A stretch of 64,000 bases of DNA from Macrothele yani (lineage: Eukaryota; Arthropoda; Arachnida; Araneae; Macrothelidae). The translations under genes were made by a program, and so were the position numbers. The DNA is taken from the NCBI GenBank assembly GCA_039090855.1, contig CM077006.1, forward strand, positions 50,291,336-50,355,335. Reading direction: 5' to 3'. Shown here piece after piece: positions 1 to 14,800 of this stretch; position 1 is the first letter of the stretch; each line of letters starts with the position of its first letter. The notes under the pieces are model-generated. The model did no database searches and was not told where the DNA came from. It was given only the letters and a program-made list of their open reading frames with translations.

Positions 1-478
1 CCCCGGAATTAGTATACCCGCCGAGGCGTGTTACGGAGTGCACATGACAAGGTCTACCACACAGATATAGAAGCGGCCGGCCAGAACAGATGAGCCATAG
101 TGAGTTACGTCTGGGCACATTGGACAGAGGTAGTGATTTGATGGACGTTCAAAAAGGATGATCAATGGCTACCGAGCAAGGGTGGAAGCAGCTCATAAAC
201 ATATGACTTCATGGGCTGTTCGCGAGTTGCTGTAGTAAGGGTGTACCAAGAATGGATCATTAGCACACAGAGTACCTCTCGAGGTCATAACTGTGGAGCC
301 CCAAAGGCCATTGACCCCAGAGGAGAACGTTGCCTCCTTCGACTGGTAAAGAGCAATCGAAGCGCAACAGTGCAGCAGTTGACCACGCAAATGAACGCTG
401 GGGCAACCAGGTACATGCTTCCGATAACAGTAGAGCGAACACTGTTACACATTTATGGTTTACGAGTTATTTTCTCAA
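1..478 (+). pseudogene. Tc1-like transposase, N-terminal fragment
   Basis: Codons from about 211 to 470 read as the paired-like helix-turn-helix part of a Tc1-type transposase: VVRVYQEW, then GAPKAIDPRGERCLLRLV, then ATVQQLTTQMNAGATR. The upstream 130-210 continues the same domain in another frame with stops. No catalytic DDE part follows; similarity ends at an A-run at 481-495. The left end of the element is outside the window. A degraded fragment with no coding capacity. Confidence 0.7.
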
Positions 479-522
479 ATAAAAAAAAAAAAAAAGATTG
501 CTTTATCCTAGACAGGAAATGA

Positions 523-2758
523 AACATGATGAAAAACGAATTTAAAAGCTATTACAAATTCCGAAACGAAGACTGTTGCTGCTATTTGTGAGCTCATATC
601 TAGCTTTTGTTATTTGGACACTAGAATACATGTAACTTTCTTAAAAAAATAAAGTACCAAAATTTTATATCATACATTTGTTTTACCAGTGACCTGTTCA
701 GTGTGGGGTGGACAAGGTTTCCGGGCCCCTCTTCATTAGGTATCACTTGGTTCTTCGTTCTCTGGCTGCTTTTTTAAAAATATATTGCTACATATTTTTA
801 AATATATTTTTTACGAATAATAAGAAGCGCCCTTTAGTATGGGGTATATATTTTTATCGCTTTGCAATATTTTGGCAGATGTTTTCTTCGGGATATCTTT
901 TTATTTGCATCTTCAATAATTTGGGCCACCCCATAAAGAAATCCTCCGTGAGCCACTGTACTGTGTCTTACTTTTACTATTCATCATTTTTGATAATTAT
1001 TTTTCTTTTCATTTTTCACAATTACATCTTTTTCATGGAAAAAAATAATAAACGAAAAATTAATGTAGATTCGTTCGTTCTGTCGTGGCCAAACATTCAT
1101 TCCTTGTCCCAATAGCCCTGCTCCGTCCCGATTAACGTTGGTTCTGTTTTGAAACATTATTCGTGAAGAAGGGTCAGCACAATAGGTTTCACACGTAATT
1201 ACTCTTTCTCCAAATACTACATAAACCTGATACCGTCAGTCGATCCCCTTCGCTAAGGGGGAAATCTCATCCTCCATCGCCTGCTTAGCTGGGGATGATT
1301 CGTAAAAGCTTTGGTCAGCATCTTAGAGTATCAGCATGTGATTTCTGTTTTACATAAGTTTGAGGGTAGAAAAGCCAATAAACTGTAATGTAAGTGATTT
1401 AAATAATTACTGACATCCTAAACTAAAGGTTATGACAGCTCAGTTATTATTATTTGTGTGAAAACTTTTAATATTCAAGGAAAACGTCAATGATATGCCA
1501 CATTTTCAGTACTTGAAGTACCTAGAGCGCCACCTAGTAACGATAGGCTACACTACTCCATCTCAAATCAATTTAATTTTAAAATATTTCCTATAATTTT
1601 TTCTCAAATTTGATTGCCACTCCCTATAGTTCAGTGCCTTCTTCGTATGTGTGCGAATTTTCACAAGTCAGGAAGCATTTCTTGTATGAGAACTTATGTA
1701 ACAAAATTTTCCCATTGAAAATACATTGGCGGATTTTCACTTGACGTCCACCTTAAATGTTTGCTGCAGATCATGATCTGTAAACTAGAACATGGAAGCA
1801 AAGAAATGCATCATATAAACCTGTTGAAGAAAAAACTTTTGCTCAGCACTCTGATAAGAAAAATTACACACCAATGGGATGAAATTGTCATTGGTTGATG
1901 TCTACATCTGCACCAGCCTAAAAGTGGCAGACAAGGGTAACAATAAGGAAGGAATTTCAAGATAAATAAAATTTGGTTGGAGTGTGTTTAAAGAAATGAA
2001 TGAGTTTTCAAGAGTAAATTACCACCACATCTCAGGTAAAAATTGTTTAATCAACAACTTTTCCCAGTTCTCAATCAGAGACCAGAGATTGAAACTCAAA
2101 GAATGAAAGATGTACAAAGACCAGTTAAGCTGAAGAGTTGCAGAAAACGTTTTAATGAAAAAACAGAAATGACAAGGAAAGAAACATGGAAAACACAAAT
2201 ATATATATGGCAAAAGAATGTTGGTAGGAAAAATAAACCAATGTTAGACAACAGAAATATTTAACTAAACACAAAGACAGCAGAAAATATCCATAAAACA
2301 TAAACATTTGGAATGAGCACATGCACTTAGAAAGCTTGCAGGAATCCTTCAGCAAAGTACAGTATTTGCAGTAATAGTAAAATTTGGGCTCATCCAGCAA
2401 TTGACCACAACTGATTAATCGGCATGATGATGGAAAATAATGAAAAATGTGGGATAAAAAAAAAAAAAAAACCACCCTTCCCAGATGTGGTCCTAATTAA
2501 AAGATCACATCTGATAAATTATCATATTGCTGAAAAATATGCATACCCAAAGCAAACACGATTTCGATCATAGAATCCAGTCATCATATACTGCTTTTAT
2601 AAAAAGTGTACAGATCAACACATATTCAGTTACCATATCCTTAACTGGTGATGACACAAAAAAGTTTGGCTGGATTTCAAAAATAACTCCCCAAATGTAA
2701 TTTAAAAATTGCTTGCACAACTATACTCAGCTGACAATAGATAGGCAGGGCAACTCAC
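523..2758. other. Downstream intron of NUP188, no recognised gene
   Basis: AT-rich sequence with A/T runs. An open frame at 708-1115 (+) is hydrophobic and low-complexity and is not supported. A short hairpin, CCCCTT-cgct-AAGGGG, is at 1235-1252. I see no other repeat ends or coding similarity here. Confidence 0.5.
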
Positions 2759-2851
2759 CTGAAGCATAAAACACTGATGAACTGTATTAAGGAATATCTT
2801 ATTGGCACATATGTGCCGTATTTTTACTGTTTCCCATGTAGCCACCCACCT
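2759..2851 (-). CDS. NUP188: NUP188 exon g
   Basis: 31 codons, phase 0; acceptor ttttctgaag (weak pyrimidine tract), donor gtgagttg (consensus). Peptide [18 protein letters not shown] then [17 protein letters not shown] and the QC pair match vertebrate NUP188 (APTWETHGNLM...FVQCLREQ as recalled) with two extra residues between them. A tRNA-like repeat lies about 30 bp upstream of the acceptor and may have supplied part of it. Least certain of the seven exons. Confidence 0.62.
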
Positions 2852-5800
2852 CTTCAGAAAACTTGAAAATTAATTACACTGCCCTGGAGCAGGAATCAAA
2901 CCCACATCTCCCAATTTCCATTTGAACATGCTTTCCGTTACACCACCCGAGAAAACTAAGTTTCAAGTAACTGAAACTAACCGGATGTAGCTTAGAAATC
3001 TGAGTACCATTCATATTTACACTATTTGACGCAGTCCAAAGCATTTCACTATGAAATTCTGAAAATATTTTTTTTTTTTTTTTTTTTTTTTGGAAATGCT
3101 CTGACTGGCTAGAACTCCTGAGAACAAAAACTTATAAGACCCAAAACACCCAAGTCATATTCAAACACACCACTATTTGTCTTGGATTGTAAACAGTGAC
3201 ATGCCCAGAATTTTTTTCAGGGGGGGGGGGGCAAAATTAATTTTTTTTATACAACTAAATGTGTTATGCATGCATTTTTTAAATATATGCAAACATCCGT
3301 GCAAAAATTTTCAAATAAATATTGCTGGAAATTATTATTAATATTCTTATTACCTATGTTCTTATCACCACATAATGGTTGACCACTTATATTTTGTTAT
3401 TTACCTGCGCAAAAATCAAGAATATTACACTACTTACTGTTAAATGGTTAAAAGATACACATAATTCCAGAACGAAATAAAAATTTACCTTCTACTGAAA
3501 CATTCTTCATTTGTGTAATGGCACTTTTTTCAATGTACAGTAAGACTAACAATCTGTGACACTGACGGCATTCATTTCAACAAAAAAAAAATTTTATTTG
3601 ATTCCACACTAACGTTACTTTTACTAACTATTACTTGAGTCGTACTTCCAGCCTACTGGTTTTTTTTGCTAGTTCATCTAAAGCTTCATCTTTCGGTGTG
3701 TATTCTCAATGAATGTGAAGTAATGCTAACCCATTAAGTCTCAGTTCCAATATGGTATTATGTAGATATGATTTTAAGAGATGCAGTGTTGAAACCGAAC
3801 GCACACTTTCTGAAGTTATCACTACTGGTAGAGTACCTAGTATGTGAAACGATGTACTTATATTGGCTAACACCTCACTGTAGCACAGTTTTACAGCTCT
3901 TAATGTATCTTTTGGCCAGTGCTCCTTTTCTTTGCGGGCGATCGTACAGTACCACAGTTTCAATTGTGCGATTAGTTCTTCCTGCGAGCCATTCAAGTCA
4001 CCAGTATAAAATTCAGTTAAAAGTTTTAAAACCATCAATATCTTGAGAAGATGGTGGCACGTTGGGATTTGTTGGGAAAAGTGATTGGAACCCTGAAAAT
4101 ATGGATTTGTGTGTGGGAAATTTATTTCCCAAAGTACTAATAAACATGCCTAAAAATGGTACATAAATTGAAGTCTTGTAATAATCTTCTGGATTTTCTG
4201 TGCTTATGTTACAGTGTTGGTTTTGTTTTCATATGAGTCTTTGTATTTTAATCAAAACTCCTTGCTTTTCAATGTGCTTTAGAGTAATCTAAAGTAAGTC
4301 ATGGAACTCAAATTTGGCATTGCCTTGTCGCCATAGAAACTTTCAGTATACCCGTGTATTGGCTTTTCATTGCAATGGGACATCCTGGTCCTTGGCTCCT
4401 TTCCACTTCCTCGTCTTCATGGATAAAACACGTTCATTTGTTACCATGAGACATAAAAACAATTTCAAATACTAACAAAACTTTGCCTTCTATTAGGTGT
4501 GCAACTTAATTCTCGGCCCCTAACCGCAAGCGATCATAGAACGTCGGCAAGTGCAAATAGCTGTGTGCGATAATGGCTGATAGCGGCGCCATCCAACAGC
4601 TTTCCAGGCAACCATAACCGCTCACAGCTATAGTGACAGAAGGGACAAAAGTTGACGGCGAAAGCAGTGTCGTTTGAGAAACAACATTTGAGGCACTGCC
4701 TCCTGTTCGCATTTCAGCTGACAAAAAGTGCCGCGGAAGCCCAGAAAATGATCTGCGCTGCTTTCAGTGAGGCTACTGATGTCCTACAGTACGTGTAAAA
4801 AATGGTACCAGCGGTTTAAGCAGGGAAATTTCAAGCTCCGTGATGCAGAACGTCCGGGACAGCCACAGAAAGTTGACGACGAGAAACTGGAACAACTGTT
4901 GGACACGGATCCCTGTCGCACACAGTCAGAGCTACCCAGAAACTTGGAGTAACACGGCAAGCCATTGCAAAGCGCCTGCACAAGCTTGGACGGATTCACA
5001 AGGAGGGCTGTTGGGTGCCCCACCAACACACAGCTGCGAACAAGTCTAGGCACTACGGTGTTGCTGTGTCCTTGCTCTCAAGATTCAAGAAGAAGGATTT
5101 CCTCAACAAGATTTTGACCTGTGATGAGAAGTGGATCCTCTACAATAATCCTAAGTGGCACAAATTGTGGGTTTATCCAAATCAGCCTACCACCAGTACC
5201 ACCAAACCAAATATCCATGCCAGGAAGTTGTTGCTGTGTATATGGTGGGATCAGCGCTGTGTCGTACACTATGAGATGCTCAAACCTGGTGAAACGGTCA
5301 ATGCTGAGCATTATTGTCAGCAACTCATTCGTGTGAGTGATGCACTGGAGGCGAAAAGGCCATACACCGGCAAGGGCAGAAGGTTGGTCCTGTTGCTTCA
5401 GGATAACGCGTGTCCTCACACCGTGAAAACGACTTTAAACACAATCACTGACCTGGGATGGGAAATTTTGTCCCACCGGCGTATTCTCCAGACTTAATCC
5501 CGTCGGATAATCACCTCTTTCGCTCCCTGCAACATCACCTGAGTGATATGCACTTCACTTCTGTCAAGGAGGTCCACACAAGTATTGATGACTTTATCAA
5601 CTCGAAACAGCCCTCTTTTTTCCGCAGTGGCATTCGGCAGCTCCCTGACCGATGGCTCAAATGTATCCAACACGACAGGGATTATTTCCCTGATTAGGGT
5701 ACGTATTCGATTTGCTATAATTTGCTGTCAACGTGTTGTGCCTGGGGCCGAGAATTAAGTTGCACACCTAATAAAAGAGCAGTTTTGAAATATCAAAAGC

Positions 5801-8800
5801 TTCCAAAAATAAATTTTGTTTGGGCTCCCCCCCCCCAAACAAAAATTATTTTTGGTCAAACGAAAATCAAACCTGCTGCTGTTAACTAACCAGAAAGCCT
5901 AGAAAACTAATGAAGCTCAGAATGTATACAATGTATTATTACATAATTACAGTGAGTGTAATTAAGTCATACACCTCATTTGGTTATTCAATATAATTAG
6001 CACATTTATTTCAATTTAGTCGTTTTTAGTGTTGTATGCACTTAACATATAGTACTTATGTAATAACATATACACAGTATAAAACATAAATTAAGTAATT
6101 GTGCACACTAAACTTTAAATACCTAAATTACACCCTCTATAGAATGTTCAGCTCTACGGCATTTCTTTCCCATGAGATTTCACCGCTGTTTCGTTTTTTT
6201 TTTTTTTTTTTTTTATGCATTCAGTGTCAATCTTTTACATAATGACCCATATGCTGTGTGCTGCAGTGGGTCAAATTCATGCACATACAAAACAGAATGA
6301 TAAGCTCTATTCTGTAGATATGGGCAAAATATAGATATAAAACTCGAGAAAAAAATTTAATATTCATTCACAAAGCCATTTAAATGCTTTATGATATAAA
6401 AAAAAACAGTATCCAAATCAAAAAGTTACACCATACAAAATGCTGCTATTCTAATGTTGTGACATAAAATTCTGAAAATGTAAATTAAGATAATGAGTAT
6501 CTTATTTTACTAAGCAAAATAGAAAAAATAAATAAACAATAATCAGCACAAAGTTTTCACTTCAGTAACTTAAGTTTGATGAAGAAAAATAAATACTTCA
6601 CTAGTTGTAAAGAGAAATTTCAAAACTTGAATTTTATAAGAAAAAACTTGTCTTAGAAACGAAAAAAAAATTCAACACACTATACAAAATAAAATGTACA
6701 CAGCACTCACTTGCTCCCTAAGGATGGCATTTACCCAGTTATGTACCAAAATTTCATTCTATAAAATAAGAAATAAAATTCAATTACAACACTAGAACTC
6801 TAAATTTCATATGTTAAAATAAGAACACTAGCATAGAATTCTGCAGTACTATAAACATATTGATATATTTACAACATCCATCCAATTTGTTCTTTCTGTC
6901 AAACATGCTTCCTAAATACACAAACTCATTCACCTGGTCAATCACTGTGCCATTTAGACTTACATTACATTCAGTGCTACCAGTTCCTCTCTCAAAAATC
7001 ATAACTTTGGTTTTTCCCTTATTTATACTCAGTTTGAATTTCATGCAAACTTCGTACATCCAAGACAACATACTCTACAACTCACTTTTACTCTCTGCCA
7101 ACAGGACAGTGTCATCAGCATACAGCAATCTGTACACACGGATGTCACCAAGATATAAACCAGTATTATCTATTTTGGCATCATGCATGCACGCATCCAT
7201 AAATATATTAAACAGCCATGGTGACATTACAAAACCCTGTCTGACTTCTGCACCAATAGAAAACCATTTGGGTAAAATACCATTCACTCGTACACAAGCT
7301 CTACTGTCAGCATACATGGCTTTTACACTGTGAGGTAGATTTCCAGTAACACCATATTCATTCAATACCTTCCACAAAACTGTCCTATTTACTCGGTCAT
7401 AAGCTTTCTCTAAATTTATGAAGGCAGCAAAAAATTTCTTACCAGCAGCCAGATACTTTTCAGTCATCATGTGTAATAAAAAAATTTGGTTAGTGCAGCC
7501 TTAAACTTCAGTTTGTGGATGTACTAAATTAGAATTTACGCAATTTAAGACAGTTCTGCAGTCAAAATCAGTTTTCCTATCTGACAGAACAATCACACAC
7601 GCAATAAAAGTGTATGTAAATTGTAAAACTGTAGTTAAAGTTGTGACTTCAAAATTACATTTTCAAGACATCAATTTTGCACTTAACTTTCTCACGGTAT
7701 AACTGAATTATCTGTATATACAAAAAGGGGAAATACAAAAGTGAAATATCGGTACCAAGAGATGGTGATGGGGATTGTCAGATGAAATCTGCTGTACATA
7801 TTTAATTTAGCCCACAATCCTTCAATTTTTTACAGCAAATAACTTGTCTCACACTGCCCTGTGCTCTTGCTCAGGATTTTAACTGATATCCCATGACATC
7901 ATCATCAACAACACAGCCAACCAGCAACATAAGTTCTAGACACTACACCGTAACTTCTGGATTTTGAGAAAAAGTAAGCACTTTTTGCCTTTTTTTTTTT
8001 TTTTTTTTTTTGATGAAAAATAAGAACCTCTAATCACCCAAAAGAGAATAAGTACTTTTTATGGACTTTTAAGGATTTATAAAGATGGTGGGAAACCTGA
8101 TACCATGTACATATAAATATCATTCATTACAGAATATAAGTGAGACTGCAATTACCACATATGGTCCATTGGAATCTTTGTTAGGTACTTCAACATTTAA
8201 CAATGTTTCCAGTTGAAGAATGACCTAGGGAGGGAAATAAAACATGTACATTACATTCATTTAAAATGACGGAGATCATCAGCAGCACACACAAAAATAT
8301 CATAAAACAACCATTACAGGGTGTTAGAATATGCATTAGAATGATGATCAAGTGAATATAAGTATTAATTATTTATAACATGTCAGTTGAGAATGTGTTA
8401 ATTTATGACACATAAAAATAATACTATAAAGGAAGAATGGCAGTTTATTTAACTTTAATGAAACAAAGAGCAGCAATCACATAGACAGGCATCGTGAACC
8501 AAACTATATATGTATATCAAGACAATCAAAATATAAGTGATAAGCAGGTTGAAAGAAAATGTGCACAACAGCCTACCAAAAGCATAATAACAAAGCAGGT
8601 TATAATATGAAGTGGTATTGATATGTGAAAAAAAACATCTGCGACTGAATCTTGTCAAAAAAAGCATAATTTGCACAAGGTAGCACCACTTAGTGGTGTT
8701 ATATCATCTGTCACAGAATTTAACAACAGGACACAAAATTGGCATGCTGCTTGTAAAAGCCAGATTGAACATCCGCATGAAAACCAGTTCAAGTACTAGT

Positions 8801-11800
8801 TCATTCTCAGAAGGACCTTAACTTTCTGTAACCTTAATTCTTATTTGTTCTTTCTTTTCTGCATTTGTCTTGTTCTACGGCACTGTTTAAAAATATCTAG
8901 TCATTGTATGGCAGATGTTCTTCATCGTACAGTAGTGGTTCTTAAGGTTAACCACATCTTGTGATTTGGTGAGTTAACTGAAAATATTTTTGTAACCCAT
9001 CAAGAACATTCTGCATACTTGATCCTCTAAGCTCTATCACTCAAATACTGAAGTAAAGGATACCCAAATACGAATTAAAAAAAAAATATATTAACAAAAG
9101 TACAACTATTTCTGATAACATTATCATTTTTCATTTATAATAAACTTGGCAATGCTATTCCTAGACTTAATGCATTACAAAAATTTCAAATGTAGGAGTT
9201 TTACTAAGGAATAAAGGATATTTTTAAGTCAGATTTTTGGGTACTACCTCTACCCTTCCTCAGGGCTACAGCTATAGTAGGTGTTGCCATTCATGAGGTA
9301 AATTCCAACCTTTCAAATCATTTAATGTTGTACGTCTTCTTCTATTTCCAGTCTTGACTATTTTCAAGAAAATTGTCAGAAGGATTGAAAATAGAGAAAA
9401 GAAGAGGTACAACATTAAATGATTTGAAAGCTTCTATTTCCAGTCCTGACTATTTTCAAGAAAATTGTCAGAAGGATTGAAAATAGAGAAGAAGAGGTAC
9501 AACATTAAATGATTTAAAAGGTTGGAATTTACCTCATGAATGGCAACACCTACTATAGCTGTGGCTCTGAAGAAGGGTAGGGGTACTACCCAAAAATTTT
9601 ACTTATTTCCTTTATTCCTTAGTAAAACCCATAAATTTGAAATATTTATATTTTATAATAAAGTTATATGACAAAAGTAACACAAAGAAACACATATCCA
9701 TACATTTCTCTGTCCTATGACTCATTTCTCTAAACAAGCAAAGACATGAAAAATTTATATAATGCAACATCGCCACTGTTCTTTATTTTCACAAAAAAGT
9801 AAAACTCCACAATTAAAAATTGTATTTATTTAATGTTTTTTTTTTTTTTTGCTTTCTTATCATTCATTCTCTAGTACTTCAAGCAGATAACTCAAAGGTT
9901 TCTAAAAATGGATTACAGTTATTCTATTTGGTGGCCCTCATCTGGAATTAGATGGCAGAGAGAGCAAAGCAAGGCAAATGTACCCCATCAACATTCTTCA
10001 CCACTCAGTGCCAGTGTTCAGCTCCCATTTTATGCACTTTACTGAGAACAGTCTTGTGTTCAACACATGAAATTTACTACCTTACCAGATTGGAAAGGAT
10101 CTCCATTATGTGCTTCTTGCTGCCACATACTCTTTATGAATAAAAGAATGGTTTTCAAAAAGCACAGTTTCTTCTGCAACAAATACTGAACATTTCTCAG
10201 CAGCACTTGCATATCATTTGCACACAGTGGCATAGCCAGACATTTTTTAAGGGAGGGTCCATGGGTTCGGTTCATTGGTGAAAGCCCCATATATACATAT
10301 ATATCGCTTTAAATTCATACTAAATCTCCTCTCAAGGGGGGGGTCCGGACCCGAGGACCACCCCCTTGGCTACGCCTATGTTTGCACACAACCTAACACA
10401 TTTCCACTGCACTTCCTTTACATATCTAAATGTGGTTTATACTCCCCATGATTTTATATACACATCTGGTCTTTGCACTAAAATTCCCTGAAATATAAAC
10501 AGAGTATTTTGCTTAGATGTATAAGAACAGGAAGTATCATAAATTCTGAACTTACCACAATTTATTAATGACACGTATTGTTCAAGATACACAAACTGAA
10601 TTTTTTTTATTTTTTTTTTTACATGTCTAATAAACTTTCACATGAGCTCCACTGGTGGCATGGCAAAAAGTCCAACTGATATTCTGCCTCAGTGCACATG
10701 TTAAGCATTTGTGGTGACTGCAGCACAAATTCTGTCACATAAGTGTTCTAGATTAAGCACTAGTATAGCATACACATGGTCCTTAACAAACCGCCACAGA
10801 GAAAAGTCAGGTAGAATTAAGTATGGTGATCTGGGATGCCATGCAATGAATGTTGATCCTCTCCCAATCCATCCTGTAGTGAAGTGGGCATCCAAGAATG
10901 TGCGGACATCATTGGCAAAGTGTAGGGGAGCCCCATCTTTTTGGAATATTGTTCCTACAGGAAGTTAAAACATAGTGAATTCATGTAACATATCCAGGTA
11001 TGTTAGTCCAGTTACCATGGCCTCCACAAAAAAAAAAAAAAAAAAAGGCCGATGATTTTGTCCTTCATAATTCCACACCAAGCACTGCATTTTGGAGAAT
11101 CCTGTTCATGTTCATGAACAATGTGCGGATTTTTAGAACCCCAGATGCAGCAGTTATGTCTGTTTACTTTTCCAGACACATAGAATGTTGACTCATCTGA
11201 AAAGCATACCCGGTCAAGGAATGTATCATCAGCCTCAATTTTGTCCAACATTGTCTCCACAAATTTTTTTCTGTGCCGTCCTGTCATGCTGCTTAACTTG
11301 TTGATGCAGCTGAATCATGTACACATGTACACACAACCTTTTATGGGGTACCCAGGGTACAGTCGTTGGTGGATTGGAATGTCTAGTTGCACATTAGTCT
11401 CTCGGATGGATTTTCTCGGGCTTCTCTAAAACGACTTTCAAATTTGTTCAACGTTTTCCTCAGACACTGTACACTTAGCACATTTACCAGTCATCGGTAA
11501 CAAACTTCCTGTTTCTTTGAGTTGCTTGTCCCATTTCACAATGAACATGTAAGTCGGGATGCCTGCCGTTGCTACAAGATTATACTCGCAGCAAAAACGG
11601 TGCTGTACAAGAATTGTGGACTTCAATTTTGCAAGTGATAACACACAAAACACCTTCTGCTGTGGAGTCCATATGGTGACTGATGCAGAAGCTACCAACT
11701 TCTGTGAATGCGCTGCGTGCCCGATTTCACTTGGTTTATAAATTTCATAACTGCTCTTTACAATGGTGCCCACCTTCTGTGATTTGAACTAGTACTTCGT

Positions 11801-14800
11801 TATGCTACCAACTTTTTTTTATTATATGTAATGTCTAAATGGAACACACAGTATATTAAATTATAACACAACATATGAAATATGACTGACCTTTTTCACA
11901 ATGATGTTATCTTTATTTACTTTGTCCAAGAACTTTTCATACAGATCCTGAAAACAGACAAATAAATAGTAAAGCACACATTAATTAACCTCAATTCTTC
12001 ATCTTTAAAAAAAAAAAAAGTGTGGACCAATTTTTTCATATTTTTACAACTACTTGGAAGTAAATAAAAGCACTGTTATAGGAAAAAAAAAACCCATGGA
12101 ACTTTACTCCAAAAAAGACTATTATAATAACACAGATATTAGTAAATCAGCAATTTAAGGGAAAATGTGCATTACATTATAAAATAAATTAAGTGAGATA
12201 CCTTTAACAATGAAGGGTTTATCATGAATTATACTAACACTGCAAAACACATCAGAGTTAGGTTTTTATTAGTGAAGACATTATTGCAAACATGCTAAAA
12301 ACAGAAATATGCACTTACGCCCTCTAGTGGCAAAACATCTTGTATCAAAATATTGCAACATATTCATTTATTTTTATTTTTATTTTCTTATTTTTTTTAT
12401 TGGATGTTTAATGACCACCGTGAGCAACTCAATGGGCTATAAGCAGTTGCCCGTCCCTAATTTAGGGCCACAACATATTCATTGTCATGACCTCTATCTA
12501 ACACATAAAAAAAAAATTCAAATAAGGTTTTTAGAAGCAGAGATTTTGGGAAAATGATATGTATATATATTTATGTTCCCTAGCAGTGACACTATGCATT
12601 ATTTCAAACAGAAATTACATGCAATGGCCTTCGTGGTAAAATGTATCAGAAAGTAAAAAAAAAAATTCCAATTGTCTATTTTATTTTATTTTTGGTGGAA
12701 TTGTATAGAGTAAAATATATTTTGAATTTAACAGCATGTGTATTTATCACCTCTAGTGACAAGGTTATACATCAGAATAAGACCGAAACATATGAATCGT
12801 TGTTCTTACAGATCAGGTTTTCAACAGAAGAATTTTTTGTTTTGTTTTTTAAATAAAGCTAACAGCTGTAGAGATATTATGGTGTCTACAGATGGCTTGC
12901 CAGACATAGTGATAAGTCGGATTTTTTTTTTTTTTTTTTTTTTCAAAAGACATGCTAATATTATATGAAAGCATTGAAAATGGACCTTGAATGCCTTCAA
13001 AGAATTTGAAACATATAATTAACAGGACCAGTCCCTTTTTAGGCTTTGCATGTTAACCTTATGGGAGGTCTCGATGTACTTAGGTACATGTTTCTCACGA
13101 TAGACTTGGCCTATCAATCGCAAACTTGGTATGCATTTTTCTAAATATATTATACAACACCTGAACTAGAATTATCACGATCGGTCAATTAATTAATTTT
13201 GTATTAATTAATCAAAACTGCTGTCGATTTTGCTGACGTTTTCATTAGCACTTGTATTTATTATTTTAATTGAGTACATTATTTAGTCCTGATTCTAGTT
13301 CAGTGGTTGTTGACATATGCAGTAAAGTATAAAAAAAATTTCAAGCCATTATCTTCAGTGGTTTATGAGAAAAATGTTCCTAAATGTACAAAACCACAAC
13401 TTTTCAGGGGAGGCAAAAAAACAAAGAAGACCTGTGACTAGAAGCCTCTCGCATCAAACTCCTTTTCCTCTGCTTTGCTGAACTTCAGCTTTCTGCTCGC
13501 CGTCTTCCTTTGCTTTCCCGCACCTTCTAGAATCTGTTTTTCTTTCTTCTCACTGTCTTTTATTAGCAAAACATCAATTGCCTTGAGCCCGTTGGTGGTG
13601 TTTGCGGAGAAGGTCATGCCGAGCTGCTGCAAAACTTTCGGCTTGCCTACTACTCCTTCATTGAAGGAAATGACGGCATCATGAATGCCCATTTGAAGGG
13701 TTTATCTGCCGACAAATATCCTTTTTGGTAGTCGAGTCCATATGACGTTGTTGAAGTTCTAGTTGGAGTTTTGCGTCCTGCCGTGGAGGCACTTGCTAAG
13801 GAGAGTCTTGTTTGCAAGGTCCCGAAACAGTGGCTTCATTATCGTCATCACAGCTCCCGGCAAACTGTGCTTGTGCTGATAGGAAGCCCTTGACTCTTCC
13901 GAACGCCTACTTGTGCAACTTGTACGCCTAACTTCGAACATTTTTTTCGCCTACAAATTATTTTCTGTTTATCAAGTGTTGTATACCATTCGATTCAGCA
14001 AACTCTGTAGATAAAAAAATTGAAATCAAAAAAATTACACATTTTTTTTTTTTTTTTTTTTGCAGGACTGGTCCCCTTAACAATAAATTATTACTCAAGA
14101 ATGAATATAGAAGACAAGATTCACTCAACTGAATCACTTATTAATTGTTACTATTCACAAATATACACTGCTGCTATAACAAGTGACCACCGTTGGGCAA
14201 ATGAAATACTAAACTGGATACCAAGGGACAAGAAAAGAGCTACAAGACTACCACCTGGGAGATAGGTCGGTGAGAATGCTGGTGGGACATGGAAGAGAAC
14301 TTATCAAGAGAGTTGTGGAAAAGAATCAGGGAAACCTTCACCTAGCAACGGGTTAAGAATGGTTGATGATGATGATCACGTGATAATAGATTTTCAGATA
14401 TACATATGTAGTTTTTCATGTTGGTTTTTGTAGTTTTTCACACTGATGTTATACATGAGACCAACGAAGGGGGAAAAAAGCTGAACTTCTTAAATATGGG
14501 TCAAAAATTGGGAGAGTGCTGTGAGAAAGTGTGAATTTTTTTTTTTTTTTTTTTTATTGGAGGTTTAACGACCACCGTGAGCAACGCAATGGGCTATAAG
14601 CAGTCGCCCGTCCCTAATTTAGGGTCACTGGTTCCAGGGAAGGGAGAGAGCCAGTGCCGTAAGACAAACACAACATCCATGCCTCACCGGGATTCGAACC
14701 CGGACCCCTTACGGACAAATGATCAGAGGCCAGCGCCTTAGACCACTGCGCCACCGGGGCGGCAGAAAGTGTGAATGTAATGCAGCATGAGAAATATGGA

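Noticed and set aside
708..1115. 135-codon plus-strand open frame
   Set aside because: Very rich in Phe, Ile, Tyr and Leu in AT-rich DNA, no domain pattern, no splice context; a chance frame.
9340..9522. Direct repeats as a CRISPR-like array
   Set aside because: Only two ~90-bp copies inside an inverted-repeat element, in a eukaryotic intron.
14680..14763. tRNA gene (Ser/Leu-like) with intact A and B boxes
   Set aside because: It is the head of a SINE with body, A-tail and target duplication; the same head occurs at 36679 and 24640.
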